A DNA stretch of 64,000 nt from Syngnathus acus (GCF_901709675.1 NC_051102.1:10983412-11047411), one strand, 5' to 3'; shown: positions 1-12,189, counted from the first letter of the stretch. Made by a program: numbers and translations. Notes: generated from the letters alone by a model not told the origin.

Positions 1-2
1 CC

Positions 3-858
<856 letters not shown>

Positions 859-1106
859 CCCTCGTGTGCTAGTGTCTTACACTCGCACGCACACACAAGT
901 TGTCATCACTGAACATTCCTGTATGCAAAACTTCTAGTAATGTTCAACTCCTAAATAACGCATGGACTCTCGCGCCCATCAATGTAGACGAACATCTTTC
1001 TTAAAATGGCTCATTACAGTATGCAGATTAAATGGTTACTTTAATGTTTATCATCTGTCCAAAGGTCATTTAGTGTGAATATGTAACTTATTTGGTTGCT
1101 TCGAGC

Positions 1107-1112
1107 AATAAA
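1107..1112 (+). terminator. polyadenylation signal of rabggtb
   Basis: An AATAAA hexamer lies about 250 bp after the rabggtb stop and is followed by a GT/T-rich stretch (gtgtgttgcttgt). This is the expected arrangement for a short 3' UTR ending near position 1130. Confidence 0.7.
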
Positions 1113-1379
1113 TGTTTCAATCCGCAGTGTGTTGCTTGTATTCTGGCATGCACCACCAGATGGCACTGTTACCATACCAGACATTGTAAAAGACCCCAGT
1201 GATCGTAATGAGCATAGTCATGGTAATGCGATGGACAAACATCAGCGATAACGCTGAGCCATCACTCTTGTTGTCTTTGCCACAGTAGAGCAATTTAATA
1301 CGTTATTATAATAAAGCAGCCAGTCTGCACTCAAACTTCAAGTCGCAAGTTTTGATTGCATCCGAGTACAAAACATCAA

Positions 1380-1640
1380 AGTGGCCAGCAAGGTGGGGTA
1401 GGGCTTCACATTTTGGTTTGAAATTAGTGGTGAAGGTTACGATTAATGTAAATCTCAAATTAGGATAAGAAGTCAAGATTACGATGAGAATTTCAGGCAA
1501 TGACTAGGATTCAGGACATAGTTAGCGTTTCAATCCAGGTTTAGTATTTCAAGACAGTGGCTTTCAAAATGATCATTTCAGGCCAAGATTAGGGTTAAAA
1601 CTTCGGGTTTCATATTCCTGTTAGGGTTCTGAATCCGATC
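1380..1640. repeat. degenerate short tandem repeat with TTAGG/GGTT and TTTCAA words
   Basis: Between rabggtb and the st6galnac3 promoter the sequence cycles through variants of a block of about 25-30 bp. Blocks combine a tagg/ttagg word with a tttca/ttcagg word (for example at 1455, 1507, 1530, 1578 and 1620). Copies are strongly diverged. It looks like an old minisatellite. The TTAGGG resemblance is partial and it is not a telomere tract. Confidence 0.4.
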
Positions 1641-1649
1641 CCAACCCTC

Positions 1650-1870
1650 ACTGACAGGAAGCGGACCCCAACCACGTGACTTGCGCTCAGACAAGAGGCG
1701 AACAGGAGGATGAGTGGGCGGGTCCTTTTACGCGTGTGGACCAATCAGATCGCAAATAACTTCTCGCAGCAGCAGCTCCACTAAGGAGGAGGGATGGAAG
1801 AAAAAAAGGGCCGCAGAGGAGACGAATAACGGTACCGACCCTCGAGCTGGTTCTTAGCCTTTTTTTCTCC
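1650..1870 (+). promoter_or_regulatory. probable st6galnac3 promoter
   Basis: Immediately upstream of the leader that carries the start codon there is a CACGTGAC E-box (1673-1680) and a CCAAT box (1741-1745), followed by a purine-rich and then pyrimidine-rich GC-containing segment. No TATA box is obvious. The role is inferred from position and motif content; the transcription start has not been located. Confidence 0.4.
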
Positions 1871-1878
1871 TGCACCGA

Positions 1879-1947
1879 ATGTCGCGGGGGACCTTTCATG
1901 GCGTCGCGGCGCTGCTGACGAGCGTTCAAAGAGCATCGTGGAAATAA
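1879..1947 (+). other. upstream ORF in the st6galnac3 leader (22 codons)
   Basis: An ATG at 1879 opens a 22-codon frame that closes with TAA at 1945-1947. Only two bases separate this stop from the main ATG at 1950. It would be translated before the main frame if transcription starts upstream of 1879. Such a tight stop-start arrangement is typical of uORFs that lower or condition translation of the main frame, but the effect here is inference. Confidence 0.5.
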
Positions 1948-1949
1948 AG

Positions 1950-4900
1950 ATGGCCTGGATTTGGAAGGTGAGCGATTGAATGGAGGGAGACGGACGGGCA
2001 AAAGGGTGGGGGCGGGGATGAGGAGGGGGGGGGGGGGTCGTTGTTTGTGTGTTTTATTTTTTGCATCGGTAGCAACGAAAACAACGCGTGATGAAGTTGT
2101 GCATGCCGATGAAGGCGATACACAATGCGGGCAACGGCAGTCCTCATTTTGCGGGGGTCCCCCTTTTTTGGGGAGGTCTATTCGATATAGCGTGAAAGTG
2201 GGCCTGTTGTCCTGCTGTCTGTCTGTCTGTCTGTCTGTCAAACATGTGCATGCAGGTGTTTCTGCGTATTATGTGGTGTGCGTGCGTGACATCATCATCA
2301 TCATGAATAAGCGGTTATCACTTTAATCATAGGCAGATGGCAGCAACATGAAAATGTTTTGGCGTTTAGAGCTAAATTGACGAATATGAACGTTTACGCT
2401 TGTATTTTGGGTTCTGTGGTATCAGAGGCGCGCGTTATGTCCTACTGAAGAATATGACATGTTTTTGTTTGTCCCTCAAAGGCCAATGTAGTGAGCCATA
2501 GCAGTGCATTGTGGGACTTGGAGTATCTGGAGTGAAACGATGTCATAAACAGGGCCCTTGTTCGATATTGTCTTGTGAGCTCAGATAGTGTTTTAATCCA
2601 AAAAGTGGCATGTAGTTTTTGTTTCTGTTATAGTGGCTCTACGATATGATCTTTGTTTAGTGTTTTCTTCCTGATATTCAAAAGATGGAAAGTTTGCCAT
2701 TTTGGTTTGAAACAGACATTTTAGGGTCATTTTGGCCTTTTTCAGTGAAGACCGCCTCATCTCGAAGATTTTATCCTCGCCAGATGGCCGACGTGGTGTC
2801 ATGCCAGAGTGTGGGAAATCTAATTTGCATTGGTGACACGTAGGCGCTCCCGAAGCCTCGGTCGGTCGGTCGGTCGGTCGGCCCTGACCAATCAACAGGC
2901 GACCTTGTGTGAAAAGCTCTGTGCAGACCACTTGAATGACAAAGCGATTCATTGCGAGGCCAAACGTCCGAGCCGGCAAAGCCCGGCCTGATCCCGTCAC
3001 ATCCAGAGTGGGATCGACACCTCTTCGGCTCCAAAGCGCTGTAATCCTCCTTGTGCTTTCTCCCCGACTTCTTCTGGCTTACTTTGAGCAGCGGTGAGCT
3101 CTCGGCGCCCTTGAAGCCAGCCAGCAGAAAATCTCGTTATCTGCTTTAGTGTCGTCGCAACTGTTTGCACTACGTGAACATGTTCAACTTAAGCTACTTG
3201 AGTGAATTAACTGCTTCCCTTTTCCTCATCAAAACAAGTACTGCCGTGGATTTGGGCTATTCTCATGGGATTTGCCACAATGAGCGGAAAACATTAGCGT
3301 CATAGACAACCCCAAAAAACGGTTGTGTCGTCTTTTTATACACTTGTACGTTGTTGTTATGAATATTATGATGAATATGTGTGCGTGAGTGTTTTCTAAA
3401 GTAGAAGGGGGGGGACAATATAAGTGCTTTATCTTCTGGGGGATTATGTTCCATTAGATGTGAGGTATGCATTAGCCTAATGGCTTCTCACAGGGCAAGG
3501 TCACGCGGACACCTACAGAGCTGGTCACCTTTGTTTTTCAGGGCACATTAAGCTCCCCTTAGCGTCGCTCGCGGATTAGTGCTCGTTTGACCTGAATTGA
3601 AGGATTTTTGCGCTTATGTCATCAAATATACACACTTTGAAAATCTATCCTACAGTGTGAGGCAATTGGGCCCTCTGCTGGGGTTGGAGAGAAGTGCAAT
3701 TATCCGTTGTCTTTTGATTTGGATGGGTGGGGGTATTTTTGGATGGTTTCCAAAGCCTGTTCCGGATCAAGTAAAGCAGCCCTAGAACCGAACCAAGCCT
3801 AATCCAAAAATGAGTTTGTGATATTAAAATACAGCTGACAGGAAATGGCCTACAAACAGCCTTCTCTGTGTTTTTAATTCCTCGGCTGTTTGGCGGGCGT
3901 ACGGGGGAGGGGGGGGGGGGCGCCACCTGAGACCTAAAAGTGCAAAACAGCCTTGAGATAAATATTTCAAAAATATATTTGAATTCCCAACGCAATTAGC
4001 TGCTCCCAATGAAGCGCTTGTTTACGGAGCTGGAGAGCGTCTGGCCCACGCAAGCTCCTGTTTGGAAGCCCCTTTCAACCAATCATGTGCCAGTAAACAA
4101 GCTGATTCTCACCCTTAGAACCAGGCTGACTGCTAAATGTGGGGAAATAAACACACAGTCATTTTGCAATCTATGCTCCCTTCCGGCTTCCTTGTTTCAC
4201 TTCCTTGCACTTCCTCTCCTAAAGAGAAAACATCCTTGTTTGACCCTTTTCTCGCCCACAGAGAAAGTCGGTGATCGCCACCGGACTGGTGGCGGCGGTG
4301 TCGCTCTTCCTGCTGGCCGTCCACCTGGCCGAGAAGCCCTACTTCCCGTGGCAGCCCGCATTAGGCGAGGCATTGGGCAGCCACTGGGCGCCATCCAAGC
4401 AACCGTACCAGGCTTTCAAACCTCATCCAGGATACGTCAGCATCCCCAAACAGGAAGTGAGTGTTTTTTGTTTTTTTTTTGCTTTTTCTTTAAACATGAG
4501 CCTTATGCTGCTGTTATCACACTGGCCTGATCAGGCCAGTTCAAAAATCAAAGTCACGGCCGTTGAAAATCCCCAAATTGGGGACAAAATCATTTTTAAC
4601 ACTCAAACAACCTTATTTCGGCGACTGCCAATACCAAATCTATTAAGAAGGTGCGTTTCGTCAAGTATTGGCTGAATTCATGAAGTCGGAAAATGTCTTG
4701 TTTGATGTTTGCTTGTCGCTTTTGTACCGCGCTGTGTGATCCCATTCTGCTGCCTTCAAAAGGCTCGCTGCTGCATACTCTCAACGCAATTTATGGAAAT
4801 TGAAATATCAAAGAGGCTTAATTCCCACACATTACAAGGCGAGGCGAGGAGGCAGAGGGGAAAACCGTTGAGGCGCATTATTGTGGAGCTTTGAAAGCTC

Positions 4901-7872
4901 TCGCTCTGAACTTCCTTCCTTCCTTCCTTCCTTCCTTCCTTCCTTCCTTCCTTCCTTCCTTCCTTCCTTCCTTCCTTCCTTCCTTCCTTCCTTCCTTCCT
5001 TCCTCCCTTCCTTCCTTCCTTCCTTCCTTCCTTCCTTCCTTCCTTCCTTCCTTCCTCCCTCCCTCCCTCCCACCCTTCCTTCCCGTCTGTCCAGGCGATC
5101 CGTGGGGGTGAATGTTTGCCTCCCTCAGCGCCACTTTAACAGGCGCTGGCTCATATTTCACCCGGATGGTAATCTCCTAGCATCCGTAGCGCGGTGTCAC
5201 CAGAGGGGTTCTAAACTTGTCACCCGCGCATGTTTAATGCATGACAGCATTTGTCTTTCCACCCATTCTCGCAAGTGTGAAATATCATCGTCCCGCCTAT
5301 TTGTTTGCAACCGTAAATGTGATCAGTGGAAGGAATCCGGTTGCTGCCAATCAAGTCGACGTGTTTGACTTTAGATTCTGTTTCCTTTTTGTGCTATCTT
5401 GATAGGACTCGCATCCACAACTGGTACTGACCGACGTTTTGAGAACAAAACACTTTGATTTGGGTTTTCTATATATTAATATGAGGCTGTTGTTGCTACT
5501 TTCTGTGTTTTCATTCATAGGAAACGAATTGGCAGAAAGACCAAATATAGAGCATCCGTGAATTATTGGTGCTTTAGAGGACTTTGCTCATGCATCTAAA
5601 GACAAGCACAGAGAGTCTTTCAAGGAGAATGACTCAGCCGAGGCGTCCGCCGGGGACAATTGCGCTAATGTAATAATCATGGCCTGTTAATGAACGCCGC
5701 CGCCTTGTGCATTTTAATCAACGGCGATGTGAAGGCTATTGAGCGAAATTAACGCAGCATTTTCCCAAATGTCCACGCTACGCTTTTTAAAGAATGTGGC
5801 AGGATTGTGAGGATTACAAAAGATGCTTGCAGTGGGATGCTAAAGTTGGATTTATTTACAACAGGGGTTGTGCTTGTGCTCAAGGGCCACGTTTGACTTT
5901 TCGAATGGACAAATGGGTCAGGTTATGACTTTAGAATCTCTAGCTGAAATCACCCTCAAGCTAAATGAAGATATCAAAAAGTCATTGAACTGATCATGAA
6001 ACGATCTAAATAAATAGCTCAAAGAACAAATACATTTGAATCAACCTATTTAGGAAGAACTGGCGAAACAATTGTAATATCAAAACATTTACTCATCCGT
6101 GATGGTTAAGCAATGAACTTTTTTCGGCGACTATAAAGTGTAACGTTCCCTGGCTTCAGGGCTCCTCGTAGGCGTGTGAAAGTGTAGCTAGCCGATTCGT
6201 AGCTATAATGTTCTACAGCCACTTAACGACGACGCTTGCGCACCTCTGCGTTCTGCGTCGTAAACTTCCGGTGCCCGTTCAATTAACGTCGTCGCTGACG
6301 GGGATTTTGATGCACCGCTCTTAAAACCTTTATGACTTATGATGGCATCCATATATTTGATGGGCTCCTTTATAGGGCCAAAAACATCCCTATAATGTTG
6401 TCATTGCGCTCGAATGTCGGTAGGATGATTTTTGTTCACAAAAGGCCAATCTCGTCCCGTTTCCCACGGCAGCCCTTGAAGCTCAAGTGCGAGCTGTGCA
6501 GCGTGGTGTCCAGCTCGGGCCAGATGCTGGGCCAGGCGGCCGGGGCGCTCATCGACCGCTCGCCGTGCATCTGGCGCATGAACAACGCGCCCACGCGGGG
6601 CTTCGAGGGCGACGTGGGCCGGCGCACCACGCTGCGGGTGGTGTCGCACACCAGCGTGCCGCTGCTGCTGCAGAGGCCGCAGCACTTCTTTGGCCAAAAC
6701 AACCAGACGCTCTACGTGGTGTGGGGCCCGCTGCGCAACATGCGCACCGACGGCAAGGGAGTGGTGTACAACATGTTGCGCAAGGCGGCCGACAACTACC
6801 CGCACGCACGCATCTACGCCACCACCGACGACAGGATGAATTATTGCGACATGGTCTTCAAGAAGGAGACGGGCAAGGACAGGTGAGTCAAAAATCATTG
6901 AGCGCAAATTAAAGGTGGTGGGGAGGGCTTTTCAATCATGCAGGTCTATTGGGCACAGCAAAAGGGTAGGACAACTGAAAAAATGCTGTTTTCTGCATGG
7001 AAATATCACTCAAATCAACATCATGACTAGTTCTCTATTAACAACAAAAACCACTGCTCCAAAGCACATGCTGGTTGAGGAGACTTCCTGTTCTGTTCTC
7101 CATCAAGCAAAACGGGTCACGGGCCATAATCCGCAAGCGGCGCACACGTGGTTTATCGGCGCCACCCGCCGAGCGGAGAGGAGCGGCTTCCTGTCGGATG
7201 CTATCGGTCCATGGCGCCGGCAGATAAGCCACCTCACCTAAATCACCCGAGTATTCATTAGATGCTTGGAGCGCATTGACGCCATGTTAGCCTGCGTTTG
7301 TTACAACACAATCATTAAGATACTGTTTGATTGGATTGTGCAGGGGCCAGCATGGTGCTTCCGCAATTAAAAAAAAAACAATGAATTATTATTAGCATTA
7401 TTATCGAGACACAATTAATGATATGCAATAATTGCGCTTACACCACTAGGTGACAGTATCGCTCTCCATATTATGCGTTTGTCTATTGGCGGGTGTAGTT
7501 TAACCTTTGTCATTTTTCACGCTTTCCGAAGGATACTAAATTGTAGCGGCAATAACAAGCGGCCCGATCCGAGCGGAAAAAAAGCAATGGGGTGAAGAAC
7601 ATTGAACATGTCCTCCGTTTTAAGACGTCTACACAATTACAAGACGTCGGTTCTGAAAAAGAACAAACACCATCTCTGAGTGCAACACAGCTCAGCTGTG
7701 AAACGGATTCTCCTTTTCATTTCAAAGGCCAATGTTTCCGTGCGACTGAGTGCCAACGTAGGCCGCTCGCAGCCGATTATCGAGCCTGATCACGCCGGCG
7801 TGACATCGGCGTTAATAAAGCGGGATTGAAAGGATATCAGCCAGCCAGCCATAAAGCGGGATTGAAAGGATA

Positions 7873-7957
<85 letters not shown>

Positions 7958-7984
7958 CAACCAGCCATCCAGCCATCCAGCCAT

Positions 7985-8021
<37 letters not shown>

Positions 8022-8048
8022 CAACCAGCCATCCAGCCATCCAGCCAT

Positions 8049-8082
<34 letters not shown>

Positions 8083-9690
8083 TGCGGCATCTGCCATTTG
8101 CTAACGAGACCTCCATTTTGAAACTTTTGGAGTGTCGTCGGTTTGTCCTTCAGAAACACAACATCCAGACATTCACAGTATAACAACCGTGGGAATATTC
8201 CGTTCCGCTTTGTCAGTGTGACGGAAAAGTGTGGCTGCTGACAGCTTGCGTCGGAGGCGACATTTGGAGCGTGTGGGCTGCTGCATTACATTGTGTACTC
8301 TCCAGGGTGTTATGTTTCCCAGTACGCAACTCAATACTTGATATTTCCCACAAATATTTGTTTTCATCTTTCAGAGATTTGAACTTCAAGATGTAGGTCA
8401 CAGCAAGGTCAAACACAGCAAATACAAAGAAATGCAGTCATACATACTTAGCAGGAAGAGAGGTGCTCATCTGTTTTGTTTTTGGTCACGATTCAGCTTG
8501 ACCTTAAGGAACTCATCTAAGGTTAAAGGTCACGTGTAACGAGGTAAAAAATGATTTACGGACAAACTGCATCGAGTCATACACCTCGCATTAAAGGTCA
8601 TAGTGATGGCCTTTCTGTTATTTTGTCAATATGACAAAATATCAATTCCACACGTAACGAGATCAAAAAGCATTGCGCAGCAAATCACGTCATGTCATAA
8701 CTTCAAATCACAGGTCAAGATGCACGCTTTCAGGTTTGTGCTTCTTTTGTCAATATGACCTTGTATGATTACGTAACGTTAATGAAGAAAGAAAATGTTA
8801 CCAATCTCCACAAAACACAATGCGCCATACTTTAAATTCAACCTAATGACACAAGCCGTTATTTTGTCAAATACCATGACCGTATTTAGGGACCGACTAA
8901 TAGGGATTTTTTTTTTTTTAGGCCGACGCTGATCGAGATAGTGGGTCGGCTAAAATTCAGATAGCCGATAAATTTGCCAAGGATTCACAAGTTCTTCAAA
9001 CGCCTTGTGGCATCATAAGTAGCTCGTTAGCGGCCTTTGTAAAGAAAGCAATAAAAACGAGCAGCAGCGGCAGCGGTCGGTCTACAATGGCTTCTTATTG
9101 CCCTCCGGTCGGAATGAAGAAACGCTTGAGCGAGCTGACGTGGCAGCATTGCTCATTCGCATCATTAAAAATGAAAAGCGGCGGGCGCTGTGTCGTTCTT
9201 GTAATAAAAAACAAATAAATGTTGCTCGCCTGCAGCAGCTCTTCTTCGAATTTGCGTGTGCTGGTTTGTGTTAACAGGATCCAGTCAGGGTCGTACCTCA
9301 GCACAGGCTGGTTCACGCTCATCCTCGCCATGGACATGTGCAAAGAGATCCACGTCTACGGCATGATCAACGACACCTACTGCAAGTAAGACTCCTCCGC
9401 CTGCCTGCGTGACAAAATAGATCCATTACATTTCAGCAATGAGGACAATCTTTAAGAGACAAGATGCATGCATGAGGAAAGTTCTTTGTCCGTCCCGCAG
9501 GACCGAAGGCTACCGCAAAGTCCCTTACCACTACTACGAGGCCGGCAGCCGGGACGAGTGCGCCGAGTACTTGTTGCACGAGAGTGCCCCGTACGGAGGG
9601 CACCGCTTTGTCACCGAGAAAAGTGTGTTCGCCAAGTGGACCAAAAAGCACGCCATCAAGTTCTTCAATCCACCCTGGCAGCTGTCGTGA
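1950..9690 (+). CDS. st6galnac3: alpha-N-acetylgalactosaminide alpha-2,6-sialyltransferase 3
   Basis: Five exons: 1950-1967, 4262-4456, 6473-6882, 9278-9385 and 9501-9690 (stop TGA), giving 306 aa (human protein 305). The enzyme transfers sialic acid from CMP-Neu5Ac in alpha-2,6 linkage to GalNAc of sialylated glycoproteins and gangliosides, in the Golgi lumen. Exon 1 encodes only six residues (MAWIWK); it was chosen because it splices in phase to RKSVIATG and reproduces the family start. A type II membrane anchor spans about residues 9-26. The L sialylmotif starts near residue 77 (CELC...IWRMNNAPT), the S motif is [13 protein letters not shown] (216-228), motif III is YHYYE (253-257), and the VS motif is His278-x4-Glu283. 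An N-glycosylation sequon (NQT) lies in exon 3. Introns 1-3 are 2.3, 2.0 and 2.4 kb and hold microsatellites and old tandem repeats. No frame breaks. It is a paralogue of the next gene downstream. Confidence 0.96.
2696..2750. repeat. interspersed repeat copy (first of a pair)
   Basis: This block in st6galnac3 intron 1 is recognisably related to 20329-20385 on the same strand. Both run from gccattttrgtttg through a second cattttagg block to gtcattt/ctcattt and ggcc. It appears to be a worn copy of a dispersed family whose opposite strand carries AAAATGGC-type words. The family name is not known to me. Confidence 0.4.
4911..5083. repeat. (TTCC)n microsatellite
   Basis: A run of roughly 165 bp of cttcc units, nearly perfect, with a few CTCC/TCCC variants at the 3' end. 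It lies in st6galnac3 intron 2 and creates long artefactual open frames (poly Lys-Glu-Gly-Arg or Leu-Pro-Ser-Phe) that are not genes. Confidence 0.95.
7815..8082. repeat. compound repeat: 36-bp doublet, then (CCAG)n with a ~64-bp higher-order unit
   Basis: Two copies of a 36-bp unit starting ataaagcgggattgaaag lie at 7815 and 7851. They run directly into a (CCAG)n tract of about 205 bp. Within the tract a block with CAGT, CAAC and three CATC variants occurs twice about 64 bp apart (from about 7950 and from about 8014), so tetranucleotide slippage has been overlaid by duplication of a larger unit. It lies in st6galnac3 intron 3. Confidence 0.9.
8385..8890. repeat. diverged tandem repeat, unit about 110-125 bp, rich in AGGTCA
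   Basis: Three blocks follow the pattern acgtaacgag/acgtaacgtt ... cat-rich middle ... aggtca ... ttttgtcaatatgac. They start near 8536, 8651 and 8771 and end near 8635, 8759 and 8881. A less similar block precedes them. Unit ends (ttttgtcaatatgac) are the best preserved part. It lies in st6galnac3 intron 3. Confidence 0.6.
8395..8532. promoter_or_regulatory. candidate nuclear-receptor element cluster with a perfect DR5
   Basis: AGGTCA at 8395-8400 and AGGTCA at 8406-8411 form a perfect direct repeat with five-base spacing, the classical RAR/RXR arrangement. An inverted half-site TGACCT follows at 8499-8504. AGGTTA-A-AGGTCA at 8520-8532 forms a DR1. Motifs are seen directly; binding and enhancer function are inference. 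Confidence 0.4.
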
Positions 9691-9759
9691 CGCTCAAAAA
9701 GGCTTATTCTGCACTTCATTGGCTTTTTGCTTGTTTGGCCGACACCGGACCCTTCTTGT

Positions 9760-10630
9760 CATTGACGTCATGCAGTGGTCCGGCCGAGACTTTTTTGGAA
9801 GTGACGACCCGAAGGAAAGAAACTGTGAGTTGGTGATAGAAAGATGTCGCGGTAAGCCGTGGCAAGTCGTGGTCATGGTAAGGCGGCTGCAGAATTGATG
9901 GCGCCATCCGATTGGGCCACAAGTAAAGGCAGCGAGCGACATGGGCACTCCAAACCCTCACAAAGCATTGGAGGGTTAGCACTTTTTTTTAGTTTGCAGT
10001 GCAAGTTGCGCAGCCATTGTTTTAACAACAGGAAGAAAAAAAAAAGCCCGTTTTGTGGATGTCACAGGAGGCACAGTCTGGCGGGTTCAGAATCCACTGT
10101 CTGCTGAATGAGACACTTGTGAAGGTTGAGGCAAAAAGACGTTGCCACTCCAAACCTTCCTCAGCCTTTGAGTGCCGTATTTTTCTTTTGTGTTTTTGCA
10201 GTGCAAATCATGCAGTAGTCCAGCAAATACGATGAACTTTTTAACAAGGACTAAACTGAAGGAAGAAACTGTCCGTTTGCCAGTTAGCAGCTTTTGCGGA
10301 GTGCAAACTTAAGCCAATCCTAATCGCGGAACCAACGCTCTGCTCTGTCTGGTCAAAATGGAGTGTTTGCGCTGACTCACAAAGCCTTCAAAGCATTTAA
10401 ACTGTCTGGTGCATGGGTAGTTTGCCTCTTTTCACAAAAATCAAGACTGAAGGCAGAAACTGCCCCTTAAACGGTTAGCCGACAATTTTTCCAATGTAGT
10501 GAGTCAAGGCAGGATTGGGAGTGGAATGTCTGCAATGACTAAGCCGCTGCCGAAGGCAAATGCGTCGCTGTTCCCTGTATGAATTCTCACAACGCCTTTC
10601 GTTTTATTTCTTTCTTTTCAGTGCAGGTTA
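9760..10630. repeat. diverged tandem array, unit about 205-210 bp
   Basis: At least four blocks share an ordered set of words: actccaaa or its equivalent, then cacaaagc-ttc/caac-gccttt, a T-rich run ending in cagtgca, then a gaaggaagaaactg block. The cagtgca/ggtgca anchors fall near 9996, 10198, 10408 and 10618, about 202-210 bp apart. Copies are strongly diverged. The array lies within the probable 3' UTR of st6galnac3. Confidence 0.6.
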
Positions 10631-11959
10631 GCTTAGCTTAGCTGCATGTGTTTACTCATCATTTATTCCATGCTGTTGGACTTTGATGTGATCACACTCC
10701 TTTATCATGTCGCCCACCTTCTTGTCTTGCCAGTGCCCCCGCCCGCCCGGCAGGTTGTGCTCAGGACGAAGATTCATGAGGCTTAAATATCCTTCAGGCT
10801 TGTCGTCAATCGACTTTATTGTAGCGCGCTGATTGATAGTGATGCTTTTATTTCTATATCCTGTTTTGAAAAAGTGGCCATCCCTCATTGGCAGGGTGCA
10901 TTATTTGCATCCGATAAATCAACGCCTTCCTTCCTCAAATGAAAACGCTTAGTTCACCACTGAGTCCACTGTTGCTAACCAAAACAGCAGTCTGTCAGCT
11001 GAATGTGGAAGATTGCCACATATTGCAGTATTGAATGTCATCTTGGAATATGGGGAGAGAGAGACGCCAATTTGCAGTATGATTTGATGTGATGTCTCCT
11101 AAGTGGACTTTGAAGATGGATCTGCGCCACAAGTCTTTTGTCCCTTGGCTTGAAACTGCACTTTCACTTGGTATAAATTGTAATATACCAGCACCGCCTT
11201 TCCCAGTCTGATAACCTGGTCACTGATTGTTGAAATATGCCAATTTCGCGGGGACAAACAAAGCAGGCATCTGTTCCACTTGACCCAGATCTCCTTTTCG
11301 CCCTTCACACATGTTCTCGGCATGTAGCGACATTTAGCTGTGTTTAGGTCTCAAAAGGTACAAACTAGACGTTTACCTTTGCCACTTACTTTGGAGCAGA
11401 GATCTCGTAAAAGGCCTGATGTTTGTCGGCGTTTCTCTTTGAAGCAGATATTGCTGTTGTAGCAAAACGGGCAGGGGTCACTGGTTCGATTTCTCCTGGC
11501 ACTGCCCCGGGTCACTGTGAATGGCAACAAGCATTTATTTACTCTCCCCCCTTTTTTTTCCTTTCCAATTCTAGCGTGGGAGGAATTTGATGATGTCGTC
11601 ATGCATGTTTACCTCAAAGGTTGGGAACAGACACACACTGTGATTGTGCAGTCATCTGGCAGCTCTCAGATCAGTTTACATGTGACTGACTTCATTTTCG
11701 GAGATGTCGCTGCTACCGTTTTTAGGTTGCTGTTGTTTGCGCCTGGTTTGCTTCACCTGCAACAATAATGAAACCCAAAATGAAATATTCTGCCTTTACG
11801 ATGATACCATTCATTCAAGAGTGCTTTTTGATTTGGTGGATTTTGCACTGCATCAAACTGAGATTTTGTATTAGTTGGAGGGTAGAACACAAATGTTTTG
11901 GTTTCAATGTGATCACTTTTTTTGTTTCAGGTCAAGTGTCCTTGTAAACACGTCCTTGC

Positions 11960-11982
11960 GTGTGTGTGTGTGTGTGTGTGTG
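11960..11982. repeat. (TG)n microsatellite
   Basis: Uninterrupted TG dinucleotide run in the st6galnac3 3' region. Confidence 0.95.
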
Positions 11983-12163
11983 CGTTTGAATGTAACACAC
12001 GACTGTTTCATTTTTACCGGTGCTAGATTAGCATCAAAATGCAACATTGTTTTTCATTCAATAGAAAAAAAGCTTCAATTGTGTCATTTGCTTTGTAACT
12101 GTTAGTGGCATATTGTAAACGTTGTTTTCCTAATGGAAGAATGTATTTTGTTGTTTTGTTGCC

Positions 12164-12169
12164 ATTAAA
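12164..12169 (+). terminator. possible polyadenylation signal of st6galnac3
   Basis: ATTAAA, the commonest variant of the canonical hexamer, lies after a T/G-rich stretch and is followed by a region with no recognisable features. It would imply a 3' UTR of about 2.5 kb. Confidence 0.4.
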
Positions 12170-12189
12170 AGAACCTCAAAGCACTTGAT

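Larger units (their letters stand above)
9691..12185 (+). other. 3' UTR and downstream region of st6galnac3
   Basis: No further exon is recognisable after the stop at 9690. The stretch holds a diverged tandem array (9760-10630), a tract of simple TG repeat (11960-11982) and a possible ATTAAA polyadenylation signal at 12164-12169. No earlier canonical AATAAA near the stop was noticed, so a long 3' UTR of about 2.5 kb is likely but unproven. Confidence 0.5.

Noticed and set aside
1687-2241. 184-codon minus-strand open frame opposite the st6galnac3 first exon
   Set aside because: It is antisense to the leader and exon 1, and its start lies in a TCTG repeat. Composition is explained by GC-rich promoter DNA.
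4756-5161. Long open frames of Lys-Glu-Gly-Arg and Leu-Pro-Ser-Phe repeats on both strands
   Set aside because: They are translations of the (TTCC)n microsatellite and have no independent coding signature.
7876-8082. CRISPR-like array appearance of regularly spaced repeats
   Set aside because: The repeats are continuous tetranucleotides with no unique spacers, and the DNA is eukaryotic.
7790-8116. Open frame of Gly-Trp-Leu-Ala repeats (108 codons, minus) and Gln-Pro-Ala-Ser repeats (plus)
   Set aside because: Both arise from the (CCAG)n tract inside an intron. All frames of a tetranucleotide repeat without stops stay open.
8885-8990. Palindromic ggccgacgctgatcg / gtcggctaaa sequence resembling a worn DNA-transposon end
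   Set aside because: Similarity is only suggestive. No paired terminal inverted repeat or target duplication could be found by eye.
11470-11520. tRNA-like B box (ggttcgatt) suggesting a tRNA gene or SINE
   Set aside because: No matching A box or cloverleaf could be found at the proper distance, so a single B-box-like word is not enough.
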